Positions 36,803 through 48,810 of a DNA stretch of 64,000 nucleotides are shown in pieces. How positions within the stretch are numbered: position 1 is the first letter of the stretch; every line of letters starts with the position of its first letter. A program made the position numbers and the translations under genes. The DNA is from Scenedesmus sp. ARA3 (lineage: Eukaryota; Chlorophyta; Chlorophyceae; Sphaeropleales; Scenedesmaceae). The stretch covers positions 4,177 to 68,176 of the forward strand of contig RWJK01001662.1 in NCBI GenBank assembly GCA_004335835.1. Reading direction: 5' to 3'. The notes beneath the pieces were generated by a model that was not told the origin of the DNA, searched no databases, and was given only the letters and a program-made list of their open reading frames with translations.

Positions 36803-37377
36803 ATGCAAGTCCCTGCTGGGCAGTGTGAGGTGGTGCCAGCAGGTGGGCAGATCTGTGCCTGTTGTACACCTGTGTTGCTTGTAGCAGCTGCTCTTTGCAG
36901 TTGCACAGCTCCCAGGACATGCTCAATGCTGCTGCATGCGTCTGCTGAGCACCTGGTGGCAGCAGCAGTAGCAACATGCAGAGCGAGCGGCGGCAGGGTG
37001 ACAAGCCCCGTTCCCTGAGAGGATTGCTTGAGTAGTTGTACACCGCCAAGTGCCCTGCTGCCAACAATGCTAGCTGACGTCGGACTTCGGTTGCTGGTGT
37101 CGTTCACAGGCAACTGCCATGCTTCCCCAACAAACTGCAGCCTCTTGTGTTCACGCGCAGCAGCAGCCCACTGAATGCTGCAGAGAGCGTTCTCTGAGGT
37201 TGACAGAGAGTTTGCATATGGCATGTAATGATGATGAGTGCCTTGTCTGCGTGCTGTGCAGGTCGGCCATATCGCACCCCTGCGGACGACGTGGCTGACT
37301 GGTATAATGCGGCTGTGCAGTTCCTCAGGCGGAAAGGATATTTGAGCCATGACCAACCGCATGACAAGGCCAAGTGA
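36803..37377 (+). CDS. Possible 51-residue protein, two exons
   Basis: Not recognised. Exons 36803-36842 and 37262-37377 are linked by a GTGGGC donor and a GTGCTGTGCAG acceptor in matching phase. They give a short protein with a TPADDVADWYNAAVQFLRRK helix-like segment and a charged end, SHDQPHDKAK. The second exon looks more protein-like than its surroundings (balanced composition, amphipathic helix). The frame is also open upstream of 36803, from about 36611, so the true start may be earlier. It could also be a fragment of a larger gene. Confidence 0.3.
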
Positions 37378-37659
37378 GGCGATCAGCATGCCAGATCTTA
37401 GTCCGCTACTCTGTCGTTACGTTCAGTGGAGCTTTCATCTGCTGGTGGTGACCGTCAACAGCAAGTTGCCACAGCACAGCGAGGAGGCCCTCTGCAGCTG
37501 TGGGCGAGGCGTGTATGTCAGGTCAGGCGCCTGCGCTGGGAGCATTTTCATCATCATCATCATCATGTTACCATCAAGACATAGCATCAACGCCACCAGC
37601 CCTGCGCCCCTAAGGAGCATGTCGCAATGGAGGCCGCGGCAAGCTGTGTGTGGCACACA

Positions 37660-37900
37660 TGTCCTGCAGGCGGTGATTTCTGCCTAATGTCTGCTGGAAA
37701 AGGGGGGGGGGTCAGCTCACAGTGCTGCATCGAGTGCCTCTGGTTTGTGTATTCAGCTTCGCCTGCTGCAGTTGGTTGCACCCAGCCAGTAGGACTCTGT
37801 TTCCCTTGGCAACCACAAAAACATGTCCTGCAGGCAGCCGCGTGAAGTTGCGCTGGCCAGTGGTTCCCTTGGCAACCACAAACACCTGTCCTGCAGGACC
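37660..37900 (+). repeat. Triplicated CCTGCAG acceptor-like sequence
   Basis: The sequences ACATGTCCTGCAGGCGG, ACATGTCCTGCAGGCAG and ACCTGTCCTGCAGGACC lie near 37659, 37821 and 37880. The last two are preceded by CCCTTGGCAACCACAAA. They resemble the acceptor echoes of neighbouring genes, but I could not attach a convincing exon. Confidence 0.6.
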
Positions 37901-39473
37901 CATGGGTCCCGCCACTGGTGGTGCAGCCGAATACAGTGGCGCTGCTCTTCATGGCTGCGGGTACGTATGGTTGGTCAATCTTCAAACCCCTCAACCCCGT
38001 GTACAGCCTCTGGGGGCTCTGGGGTGCTTGGGGTGCTGGCACAACCTTGTTGAAGAGGTTTAGCACGCCATGGCAGTGGGTGTGGTGCCCAGTTTGATTA
38101 TTACCTCGTGCACTGTGAACTGCACACTGATCTGAAGCAATGCTGGTTGCTCCATCAACGGCACCCTCATTGTCATCCTGTAACAGTTATCATAACATGA
38201 TGTTGCTACTTGTGCAGCAGTAGGGAAGTTGTTGCAAGCAGCTGCTGGCTCACGTGTGGTCGGGTGTCACCAGGCAGCGCGTGCTATGTTTTTTAGCACA
38301 TGTACATGAACTCCCTGTAGATATGTTGCGCACCCTCAAGCTGTCTGTTCAGATCGCACATTGTTGTGGTGGTGGTGGTGGGCGCCTTGATTGGCGGCTG
38401 CATTGTGTGCGAATGCAGTGCCTTTCTTCTAGGCATGTAAAATAGACTCTGCGGCTGTGCGGCTGTACAGTTGTGCGCCTGTACAGTTCACCTTCACAGA
38501 TCTTGCTTTTTGGTGCAAGTACGACTTGCTTAGTAGGCAGGCTGATGTTTCACTGATACAAGCAAGCACGCTGATGTTTGGGTGTTTTATGAGATCAGGT
38601 CTTTGTCTGGTAGCGCTGGAGATTTGCGTAGCTTGTTGTCTATTTCAGATGCTGCGGTGAAGGTGATGCGGTTTGTGTCGGGTGATGCTTGGGATTTTGA
38701 CAGGATTTTGGTGTTTGGCAGCATTGCTGGTTTCCTTGGAATGGAAGGCTTGGGGTGTGCGCAGTACTTGCAGACATAATATAGCAGTACACTAGTGCTC
38801 CATCCTGTTGCCGCTCCGGTGGGTGGGGCTGATGGCGTTATGCATCACAAAAATATATGCATCATAGGCCTGCTGAGAAGCTGCTGAAGCAGGTGGTGTG
38901 AGACCAGGCAGCGTGCACGCTGTGATGTGTGGTCTATGATGGGTGCTACTGAACACTTCAGGCCATGTGAGTACTCATTACGTTGCATGATGCTTGCAAT
39001 CCTTGACCTGCTTGCACGTCATAACCCTTTGAAACTGAAGCTAGCATTGTCCGTGACCAAAAGTCCCCAGCTTCAGTCACAGACTGGTCGTCGCCGTGGC
39101 GGGTAGTTGCTGGGCCACTCTAGCCGTCCATGTGCTATTGCTGAATGCGGAGCAGCATGCTGCTTTCTCCGAAAGGCCAGGCTGGATTATTCAAGATATT
39201 CGGCTCGTTGCCTTTGAGACCCCTGCTGCCAGCCTGGCGGCGGCCGCCATGCGACACCCTACTGCAATGCACAGCAGCAGCGAAGCCATCACTGATCACT
39301 GGCACTGACAGCCACCTCTAGCCATGTAAGCTAGTGCCGGACGACAAACACCAGCATGGCCGGCATCAACGGATCAACTTGTTACACAATCCCAGCCAAG
39401 CAATGACGGCGTCGCTTTGCATGCCATATGGCTTAAATGGTGACCTGGTGAAAGTGCAATCTCTCTGTCAACA
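37901..39473. other. Intergenic region
   Basis: A frame through 37881-38093 encodes aromatic-rich sequence (TYGWSIFKPLNPVYSLWG) and could be an exon, but I find no partner exon. TTACA at 39382-39386 (TGTAA on the minus strand) may be the polyadenylation signal of the SET gene. Nothing else is supported. Confidence 0.4.
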
Positions 39474-42400
39474 TCACAGCTTACACGCTGCCTGGTCTCG
39501 CAACACCTGCTTCTTGGCACGCCTGTAGTGCACAACAGCCGCCATAAGCCGGTCTGCCTCACTGCTCTGGCCTGCCTGCTGCTGCTGCTGCATCAGCCAC
39601 GCATCATCCTGCTCTATGCTGGTAGGGAAAGCCTCAAGCAGCTCCTGGCAGCGCATCTGCAGCAGCTGCTGCAGCAGCGCTGGCAGCTGCTCACCGACAA
39701 GCCCTGCTTGCTGCCCTGCACTGCTGCTGCTGCTGCTACCAGCTGCTGCTGCTGCTGCATCCAGCAGTGCTGCCATGACAGCAGGAAGCCGTACATCTAT
39801 GCAGCCGTCGCAGCGCAGCACTAGCTCAGGGATGGTTTGGGGGCACTCGGGGGTGCCCCAAGAAGGACTGCAAGCAGCAGCAGCAGCAGCAGCAGCAGAC
39901 AAGGAAGCTGTAAGTGCTGCAAGCACAGCAGCCATTGCACACAGCATGCAGGGCAGATGAGAAAGGAAAAGGGCAGAGAGACGGCTGTAGCCACTTTCCT
40001 TGGTCTTGACCAAAGACTAGCATGCTTGCGGATGCACAAAAGGATGAGAGACTGCTCGTCCGCTCAACGCTAGGCGCCCGTACCTGTGTAACCTACACGA
40101 TGCCAGCCTGCGGTGCAGCTGCAGGTACTTCATGCCTGACAGCACCGCCGCCTCACACACTGCACTTCCACATGCCGCATGCAGACAATCACACTGCTGC
40201 GATATTTCGCCTGCAGGATAGTCGCCGAGGTCCACAACCAGAAAGCGACTGCTCCTGCGGCCTGAGCATCACGGCACACCATGCGTGGATAATCACATAA
40301 CAAAGCGCACCATGCTGTGCCCCAAAAGCCCTTAGGTATGCATGAACAACACACGTACCTGTGCAGCCTGCATGACGCCAGCCTACGGTGCAGCTTCAAA
40401 TACTTCATGCCTGACAGCACCGCCGCCTCACACACCGCACCACTGCCGCCGTGCCCCAGCTGCTGCTGCCACTGCTGCTGCACCTGCTGCTGCAGCCTGC
40501 TGGGTGGCTGCTTCAGCTGCTGCGACAGGCTGTGCAGCGGCAGCAGTGTGCTGCTGCTGGTGCCCTGGATAGCACCTGAGGAGCCGAAAGCTGAGGCCTC
40601 CTGAGCAGCGCGTGTGGCAGCAGCCTCTGCAGACAGCAGCAAAAAGCAGCAACATAGATGTTGCATGTCAATTGTGTGTACCGTGCGGATGGCAACCGAG
40701 GAGCAGAAAGCTGAGGCCTCCTGAGCAGCACGGGTGGCAGCAGCCTCTACAGACAGCAGCAGAAGGCAGCAACACAGATGATGCCTTCCGATTGCGCACA
40801 ACATGTGGATGGCAGCTGAGGAGCAGAAGGCTGAGGCCTCCTGCGCTGCACGCGCAGCTGCTGCCTATGCAGAAAAGTGCACGCAGCAACACAGAATTGC
40901 TTGTTGATTGCGCATAACATGTTAACATGGAGTTTGCAGAGTTTTTTTTTTACATGTGGATGGCAGCTGAGGAGCAAAAGGCTGAGGCCTTCTGAGCAGC
41001 ACGTGTGGCAGCAGCCTCTGCAGACAGCGATCACGCAATTGATGTGGTGCTGATTGCGCGCGCGCGTGCATGACGAATGGCTCGCGGGTACATGAAAGCT
41101 CCGCGCTTGGAGCAATGTTTGTTTACACGCGCCGTGCCTGGGCCACATGTGATGCCCATTGGTGGACAGCAAAAATGAACGACACCCGCAACCATGCACC
41201 AGCCACCACCCAACAGCACCCACATGTGATCTCTTGGTTAGTTTCGCACATGTATCACCGACTCTCACCTGCTACAGCTGCCAGCTGCTGCTGATCCCAG
41301 CCAGCCGCCGCCAGCGGCTGCAGCTGGGGCAGCCGCTGCAGCGCCCAGGCCAGCAGCTGCTGCACATCTTCAAACAGCACCACATCCTCATCGGGGTTGT
41401 TCGGCAGAGCAAAGCCGTGGTACACAAAGTAGTCGTCATTGCCGCGCGTGCCATAGCTCCACAGCACCTGGAGAGGGGAGTTGCAATGCATAGCGTGTCA
41501 GAGCACATTGTTACACATCGGACGATTAGGATGCACAGCAAGTCCACCACATGTGATGCAGCGCACGGCGAAGCACAGTGCGCAGGGCAGGCAGGACAAG
41601 GAGTTGCAACAGCGGTTTCACAAGCTGCTGCTTGTGCCCAGCCGGCGCTGTGGCCACTCCTAATCTGGTGCGGCTGCATGCAGGGGACAACACCACAGCA
41701 TGACCAGCGTCCTTCGGGATCCTGGCTTTGTGTAGAATTCGTCATGTTACAGCAGCAGCCTCTCCATCCCTTTCCAAGCATGGCACGCGGTTGAATGCAG
41801 GTATGTAGATACAAAAGTCAGCAGCACCAACCCTGCTTGGCAAGATCACCCGCTGACCCGCTGCAATGTAACACTGCATGGCATGCGGGCACATGGGACA
41901 CACAGCCAGCAGTTTGCTGTTCACATCCGTGTTTCTAGCTCACCTGCTGTCCCGCTGCGATGTGGCTGCTGGTGACAAAGCACACCGCTGGCTCCCCTTC
42001 CAGCTGCCAGCTGGCCTTGCCTAGCACCAGCTGACCGTTGGCTGCTGAGCCGCCGTGGTTCAGCAGGTCGATGCCTGCAGGGCAGCACGCATCAGCGAAG
42101 ATGAGCACGTATCAGCTGCAAGCAAGGTCCTAGTCAACACACACCATCAACTGGCCTTGCCCAGCAATGGCTGCCCATTTGCTGCTGAACCATGGCGGTT
42201 CAGCACGTCGATGCCTGCAGGGCAGCAGTAAGCATGCGGAGTTTGCGTATGCAGTTGCATCATGCAGCTGCCAGCTGGCCTTGCCCAGCACCAGATGACC
42301 ATTAGCTGCTGAGCCTCCGTGGTTCAGAAAGTCGATGCCTGCAGGGCAGCAAGCGTTACATGGTTTGGCATAGAAAGACAGGCAGCAGCAGCACCAGCTG

Positions 42401-44160
42401 ACCGTTGGCTGCAGCACCGCCATGATTCAGCAGGTCGACGCCTGCAGGGCAGCAGAGGCGTGACGTGATGGTAGCAGCATGCATGGCCCGTCAGCAAACA
42501 ACATCAAGTACCTTTGGGCTGCTGAGCCCCCGCCATTCAGCATGTCCATGCCTGCAGGGCAGCGCACGTACATGACGTTTCAGCATCAGTTTCAGCATCA
42601 CGCAGGACGCTTCAGCAGGTCTTTGCCTGCAGAGCAGCAGGCGCCGTACAAGAGGAGTGTGCATGCCAGTCAACAGCCAGCTGGCACCAGCAGCAGCGCC
42701 ACTGTGTTGAATCATTGGTGTGGTTGGCGCTCAACAAGCACCGCAGCAAGGGCAGCTGACATCTTTGCACTGCCACACAGCACATGCAGTACCTGCTGCG
42801 TTTGTCACTGCCGAGGCATGACTTACAGGTGGGCTTATGCCTGCAGGACTGGCACTTCAGGCACCGGCTGATAAACATGCCTACCTGGGATCATCACTTT
42901 GCAGCCCGTAATGGCCAGCCGTATGCTGCGCGACTGCACCATGTGCACCGCCCACGCCCACTCCTGCCAGGAGAATTGCTGCTGCCCCGCCGCAGCACGC
43001 ACAGCGCACCAGCTGTCGTATGCAGCACGCACAGACTGGCGGTACGCTGCGATTGCGTCCATGGCTGGGCTGTACTGCACCTCTGGCAGTTGGTGCTCTT
43101 GCAGCAGCAGCGGGCTGCAGCAGGATTCTGGCAGCGTCTGCATGGGCACAGCATCAGCGGCCATACAATATCATCAGCCTGGCATGAGGCTGCAGCAGCA
43201 AGCATGGCTGGTAGCTGGGTTGCAGCATACCCGTCACCCACAATACATGCGAGGATCAGGTGTGTGATGGATCAGCAGGTCAAAACAACTCAATTGCCAC
43301 CTGCTGTTGACGTCCTCACACTGCACTGCAGCAGCGTCTTGCACCATATTTGCATGCTGTGCACCCAACCGTTGAGTGTTGTTGTGGCTTACGGCAATGT
43401 ATGGCGCGAAGGCGCTGGCGCTGCCCTTTTCCCGCTCCTGCAGCAGCTGTGCAGCCAGGTTGGCATTCCAAGGGGCCCCTGGGTAGGCCTCGGCCGCCCT
43501 GTCATCACGCAACGTGCTGTGGCAGCAGCGGCAGCAGCAGCAGCAGTAGAACGTCCACTGCTATCAGCAAGCAGCAACGCAGTGGCTAGTGCCTGAAAAC
43601 TGATGCTGTTTGAAAGAGGCAGGAGTGTGCTGGCCATCCTGCAACTTTGCCAAGCCCGCACACTCCTGCAAAGCATGTAGGCAGTACTAGGCAGCCTGTG
43701 CATGGCAGCAGCTTTCTGAAAAGCTGCACATTTATCATCAAGCAACCTAGCAACAGTGCATGTTTGCTTAATACCGTTACGCTTCATCTACAACTACTAG
43801 GTATGCTTCAGCTCACCTGCTAACTGGCACTGAAAGGATTGGCGTGCTAGGAGGCAAGTCTTGCACTGCCACCAGCCCCCGCACAGTCACATCGCCCATC
43901 GGGCAGTCTCCTGCAGTTATGCTGCCCACGCTGCCGCCATTCTGCGTCAGCCAATTGCTGAGTGCGGCGAAGGGTGCGTTGACTGCTGCGCCTGCCTCTG
44001 CTGCTGCAGCACGCAGTGGTCTGCATTGCGGCTGCCGCCTACGTTGCCTGCTAGTGCATTGGTTTAGTACTGTTGCTGTTATACGGTTGAGAGCCTTGTT
44101 TGTGTGGGTTGTTGCTCTGCTTGCATGTGCAGCATGTGCAGGGTGAGGTGGCAGCAGCAT
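39474..44160 (-). CDS. Plastid Rubisco-LSMT-like SET-domain lysine methyltransferase
   Basis: Protein-lysine methyltransferase of the split-SET group that includes Rubisco large-subunit methyltransferase and SETD3. Exons in gene order: 44160-43817, 43516-43393, 43137-42885, 42074-41944, 41467-41269, 40626-40359, 39867-39474. All phases agree, giving 570 residues. The N-terminus (ATG at 44160) is Ala/Thr/Arg-rich, as in a chloroplast transit peptide. APFAALSNWLTQNGG starts the SET region. LLNHGG (Asn246-His247) and SYGTRGNDDYFVYHGF (Tyr300-x-Gly-Phe303) are the cofactor and catalytic-Tyr blocks, followed by LPNNPDEDV. The C-terminal helical substrate-binding part ends with LMAAVVHYRRAKKQVL. 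The substrate (Rubisco, aldolase or other) cannot be told from sequence alone. The start lies 359 bases from a divergent gene. Confidence 0.87.
40080..41030 (-). repeat. Echoes on both sides of SET-gene exon 40626-40359
   Basis: On the minus strand the exon start (AGGCTGCTGCCACACG to GAGGCCTCAGC) is also found at about 41025-40965, 40862-40800 and 40748-40685, ahead of the true start. The exon end (GTGTGAGGCGGCGGTGCTGT to CAG|GTAC) is copied at 40160-40082 beyond the true end. Spacings are about 110-160 bp upstream and about 275 bp downstream. Confidence 0.9.
42060..42640 (-). repeat. Five-copy acceptor array before SET-gene exon 42074
   Basis: The motif CTGCCCTGCAG|GCATCGAC followed by a (C/T)TGAACCACGG-like start recurs on the minus strand with acceptors near 42214, 42342, 42442, 42552 and, more weakly, 42628, before the true one at 42074. 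Spacings are roughly 75-140 bp. The copies at 42214, 42342 and 42442 also match further into the exon (LNHGGSAANG). Confidence 0.9.
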
Positions 44161-44519
44161 CAGGCTGTGCTGTGGCAGATGCAGCTATCAGAGCAAGGGT
44201 GTGACCTACAACAACAAATCATCAAGTTGCAGTTTAAGAAGTGATAATGGGCAGCAATGAGGCATTTCTTGGGCTGTAGGGCTTCTATGACAGATGACTG
44301 TTGAGCTCCCTCAGTGTGACGACCCCGGGTGACGATGCAGACGAATGTCACGATTCATACAAGTGCTTCCACCATTGCTTACTGCTGTAGCGTCTTTTCG
44401 CCTATGCTCATCACAGCCTGAATCACCTCGCCCACCACCCACGCGCACATCTCACCTCTCGCCAGCTCAACTGAGATCGTCTGTTGCAATTTTACTGAAA
44501 GTGCACAAGACCTTCAAAC
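44161..44519. promoter_or_regulatory. Shared divergent promoter region
   Basis: 359 bases between the ATG codons of two divergent genes for probable plastid proteins. It must hold both 5' untranslated regions and both promoters. No specific motif is claimed. Confidence 0.55.
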
Positions 44520-46283
44520 ATGCAGGCGGCAAGCACATCATGCAGGCTGGTGCGCCGTGGGCACAGCAGTGGTGTTGCTTCTGCACCATCTCTGCAGCAA
44601 CGAGTGCAGCCAGGCAAAGCACGTAGGCACGTGTGCAGAGCTTTCAACAAGGTATGCGAGTGCCTCCGTCACATTGCAAGCAGGTGTACAACAATGTTGT
44701 GTATGCATGCGGCAACCTGATGGCATGCGTGGTGTCCATGCTGCTTGCAGGATGGCGAGCAGAGGGCTGCTGGCCTGCAGCAGCAGGTTGCTGCGTTCGC
44801 AGCGTCAGCAGCCATCACAGCTGCCGCTTTGGTCAACCCGCTACCAGCTGCTGCAGACCTAGTTCAGGTGGGTGCCGTGCCAGCACCTCCTGAGGCCCAT
44901 CAACAGCAAAGCAGGGTTGCAGGAAACATCTGCTCAGTTTGGAATGCCAGTGCCTGCTACCAACACAATGCCATGCAAACTTGCCTCGCCGTTACTGTTG
45001 ATCACACTTGCTGGCAGCTGTTGTATGAAGAGGTCGCCATGGAAGTCGTGGCGTAGTAGCAAGCAGAACATCAAGCTGCAGCAGGTGCACGTGTAGCATT
45101 GCATTGCACCTGGACATGTGCTAGTGCTGCTTTGAAATCCTCGTCAGGGAGCCGCGAGGCTTCCTGCTTCGTGCATAGTGCTGTGCCATCACATCAACCA
45201 TTCATTGCTCCTCTGCCTTGCCTGCAGACCGTGCCAGTCAGCCAAATGACACAGATGGCAAAGCCGCTCCCAAAGCAGTACATTGACAAGAGCAAAGTCT
45301 GGACTGTCTTCATCGGCAGCGCAGCATCGCTGTTCATCCTGACAGTGGCTGCGGAGAACAACGGCGCGTGGTTCCCCGCCATTGCGCGTGCAAATGCTGC
45401 CATGGCGGTAGCCAGGAAGAGGGCAGAGCAGGTGAGCCTGTAGGCCTTGCAGGAGAGCAGGATCACAGTTGCCTTCATGTGGGAGAGTGTGCTACTGCAG
45501 CAATGACAATGTGCATTTGAATGCTTGCGCTTGGGACGTGTCGCTTGTTCATAAGATGCAATAGCTCTCATCCTAGCATGCTGCACCGTGTGATGCGAGC
45601 TTTCTGCAGACAACAGACTGTTTAAGAATCTATCCGCTTGGATTGCTGCAGGTGCGCATCACTCCACAAGCATTGCTTGTAACAGCAGTTCCATAATACT
45701 GCTGCTGCTGCTGTCGCTGCTGCTGCTGCTGGCTGCAGGCTGAGAATGCTCCACAGGCCCCAGCAGACATAGAGGCAGAGGCGGATGATCTGCCTCCCCT
45801 GTCCATTGAGTCAGCTGCGCTGGAAGCCGAAATCGAGCGCCGCAATGCAGCAGCAGAGGCAGCTATGTTTGCAGCAGCAGCGGAGAGGGCAGAGCAGGAG
45901 CGGCAGGCAAAGCTTGTTGAGGAGGGGCTGTTTGCTGCAAAGAAGAAGGTGCTGCAGCAGCAGCCTGAAGAGCCAGCAGCAGCAGTTGCAGAAGCAGCGC
46001 CTGCTGCAGCAGCCAGCAGCAGCAGCAGCAGTGAAAGCCCTGAGAGCAACAGCCACAGCAGCAATGGCAGCAGCAGCAGCAGCAGCAGTGCAGCAGAGGC
46101 TGCTGGGTACACCGTTGTCGCAGACACGGGTGCAGCGCCGCAGGCAGTTGCATGGCAAGGCAGTTCGGAGCCTGCTCCTGCAGCAGCAGCAGCAGCAGCA
46201 GCAGAGGACAGCAAGGCCCCTGCAGTGTCTGCTGCTGCACTGGCTGGTGTGATGGAGAGCCGGGAGGTCCTGCAGCAATATCG

Positions 46284-46314
<31 letters not shown>

Positions 46315-46326
46315 GTGCGGTCGTAA
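44520..46326 (+). CDS. Probable plastid membrane protein with coiled coil
   Basis: Function not recognised. Exons 44520-44651, 44751-44867, 45228-45431 and 45739-46326 join in phase to 346 residues. Residues 1-45 are Arg/Ser/Ala-rich without acidic residues, like a chloroplast transit peptide. An Ala-rich hydrophobic segment (about 55-80) could be a second targeting signal. A single strong membrane span lies at about 107-126 (VWTVFIGSAASLFILTVAAE), followed by ARANAAMAVARKRAEQ. Residues about 160-215 are a charged, Ala/Glu-rich predicted coiled coil (IERRNAAAEAAMFAAAAERA). The C-terminal 130 residues are Ser/Ala/Gln low complexity. The head-to-head pairing with the SET methyltransferase may mean coordinated expression. 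This gene shows no exon-edge echoes. Confidence 0.72.
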
Positions 46327-47507
46327 CTGAGGACTTGCATAGGTTTTTGTGACAGCACCCACAGCAGAGTTTGCTCATGTAGAGTTGTAGGTTGGGAATG
46401 TGTGTTGAACGGGGTTTGTGTGCGACTGACAGCAACAGTGTATGTGCAGTGCACGCCGCAGAAGGCGTGTGTGTTCAAAAAGCCTTGACGCGGGCATGCC
46501 ATTTGGAGTCCAAAGCGCATGCCCGCAGGTCTAGCGTGGCTGACCGCTGCAGTACTGTCGGGTGCAGTGCCGCTGGGTGCACCGATGCGTACTGCCACAT
46601 GGATGTATCAGCTCTGGTTGGTATTGCAGGAGGCGGGTAACGCTGTTCCACCTATGCGTAAATACACCGCATTGTTGTCGAAGGACTGCATGTGGATGCA
46701 TGCAAGCAATTGCGAACATGCACAGGCAGGTGGCACGCAAATGAGGGCAACGTGTAAGCGGCCTTGTACGCGAGCTGGCCGTCTGATATGGTGTAGCAGT
46801 AGTACGTGCGCACAGCCTGTGTTCAGCATGATGCTGAAGCTCAACGCAGGCTGAACATAGCGCATCCCAAGACCATGCTGTCAGCAGGTACTGAGTGGGG
46901 ACATCATTTGTTACCAGAGCCCCAAAGCTGCCCACTGCAACAAAGTGATGCTGAAAGAGCAAACCAAACGACTGCTTGTAAAAAGCCCATTGAAACAGAC
47001 CCGCTCGCGGTGACGCACTCCTCAGGCGCTATGAGGATCACAGCACGACGCGTCCCAGGCGCATCAGAAGCATGCAATTCCAGCATGCAAGTTGTATGCA
47101 AGTGCGGGAGTGCAACAAAAGGTCGCATCTCCTAGCGCACATGCTCTACCGGCCTGCGGACGGCCCTCTTTCTCACATACATCCTCTCAAATATCTGCAA
47201 GCGCCAGCGATCATGCCAACCAGGCCAGCCACTTAGCAGCCTGCTGCAATAATCACTGCTGCGCTGGCCACTGCAGCATGCATGCTCTGCAATGGCACAA
47301 GCAAACACTAGCACATACCCAGTACAACCTCGCTGCGCAACCACCGACATGCTGCAGAATGTCACTCCCTGTTGGACAGATGCAGCCTGATGCTAACTCT
47401 CAAAACGGTTAAGCCTCGCCCCGACTGCTTGCCCCTCTTACTGCCTGCGTTTGCAAGCTAACATCATACGCCAGCTGCAGCTGCAGTTGACTGCCACTGC
47501 AGCTTCT
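46327..47507. other. Intergenic region
   Basis: No conserved frame or RNA gene seen. Low in CAG/CTG repeats. Confidence 0.4.
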
Positions 47508-47756
47508 ATGGCCTCGCTGCAACAGCACCTGCTGCTGATACTGCTGCTGCTGTGCTGCTGGCAGTGTTGCAGGTCGGCTGAAGCAGCTGAGCCTTTGCTG
47601 ACACGACATCAGGCACCGACAAAGCTGGACCGTTGGATGCTTCAATTGTCCCCAGTCCTGGCCTGGACTGCTGATGCAAAGAGAAGGTTCCACAGCACCA
47701 ACGGACGGTCAGCTGTTGCCCTGCGCGCTACCAGCAAGGCATGGCGTATCGCATGA
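47508..47756 (+). CDS. Possible small secreted protein
   Basis: An 82-residue frame from the ATG at 47508. It opens with a classic signal-peptide pattern (MASLQQHLLLILLLLCCWQC, then SAEAAEP) and continues with a basic tail. Its stop lies only 24 bases from the end of the SERF gene on the other strand. No family is recognised. The hydrophobic part is partly made of CTG-type repeats, which produce Leu runs by chance in this genome, so it may not be a gene. Confidence 0.25.
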   Translation: MASLQQHLLLILLLLCCWQCCRSAEAAEPLLTRHQAPTKLDRWMLQLSPVLAWTADAKRRFHSTNGRSAVALRATSKAWRIA

Positions 47757-47780
47757 CACGCCATGCAAGCGGTCTCTGCC

Positions 47781-48077
47781 TCAATTGCCGCCTCCTGCTG
47801 CTGCCTTCTTAGCCTGCTTCTCCTGCAGTGCCTTGGCATCGCGCTCCTTGCGCTGAGCGGCTGTCAGGCCATCCTTCTCCTTTGCAGTCTTTCCCTTCTC
47901 AGCTGCACGCTTCGCAGCCCTGGCACGGTCCGTCTACGAGAACAAGAAGTCACAGGCAGGGCAGCAAGTGGGCACATACGTGTGCAAGCCTAGACATAGG
48001 TACGGTGTCTATCACAATTAATAGCGTTTAGGCTACAAATTATAACCACTCACGTCGCGCTGGTTGCCCCTAGACAT
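47781..48077 (-). CDS. SERF: SERF/4F5-family small basic protein
   Basis: A 58-residue protein of the 4F5 (SERF) family, small disordered proteins that bind acidic partners and modify amyloid assembly; the cellular role in algae is unknown. Exon 1 (48077-48054) encodes exactly MSRGNQRD, the family's hallmark start, with a GTGAGT donor. Exon 2 (47933-47781) continues TDRARAAKRAAEKGKTA and ends in a Lys/Ala-rich helix (RKERDAKALQEKQAKKAAAG). The 8-codon first exon is easy to miss in automatic annotation. The 5' end is divergent from the FPP synthase gene about 730 bases away. Confidence 0.9.
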
Positions 48078-48810
48078 CGTGCTGCTTGATGTGCTGTTCA
48101 GATAGTGAGAGCTCTGTCGTTGCTTGGTTTAGTGCTCTAGTGGCGTGCCACGCGTCCCTTTGCTGCTGTTGTCACCATCAGCTGCATGGTGGCACGGCTG
48201 ACCAGCTTCAAGAGGCTGCATGAGCAGGTGCTGCAGTCCCAATGTCAATGTGGCGGGGTTGAGGGTCTGGACAGGCGTCCCAAACATTTGAACAGGTGTT
48301 TGCTTCCAGCAGCTGTTCCCGGCAAGATGGAGGCGTCCCAAAGAACATTTGATAACAAAAGATTATCCGCCATGATAGGTGCCTGATATATGTCAAGGAC
48401 ATTGCGGCACAGGCATAGTCACCCCCCTCATTCATCAGCCTTCACTGGAAAGTTTCCTGCGCCCTCTGCCAGCAGAAGTTGAATGCATTGTCAAGCTTGA
48501 AGATTATTCTACAGACAATTGTGCGTTCGGTTGTTGAATTATCTTTCAGGACTTGCCAAACAAGATGACAGCGGCAGCAGCAGCAGTGCGTCCTCCCCAG
48601 GGCTTTCAAAGGAACACTGTTCAGCGGTGCCATATTCACCGGACATTAAAGCAGCACATGTGGCTCTTTCCCTCAATGATGCACTCATGTGCAGTTACTA
48701 CCATGGTTCGTAACTGGCATAACCGTGGAGCTCAGCACAGGCTAGCGCCAAAAGGCGTCAGCTGGCATGATCGCTGATCTTGCGTATATGCGCCTACAAC
48801 GAGGCGTCTC
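48078..48810. other. Divergent intergenic region, SERF and FPP synthase
   Basis: Presumed promoters for both genes. No further gene is supported. Confidence 0.45.

Noticed and set aside
45630..46598. 322-codon minus-strand frame
   Set aside because: Antisense of the coiled-coil exon of the plastid membrane protein, whose exon chain is in phase.
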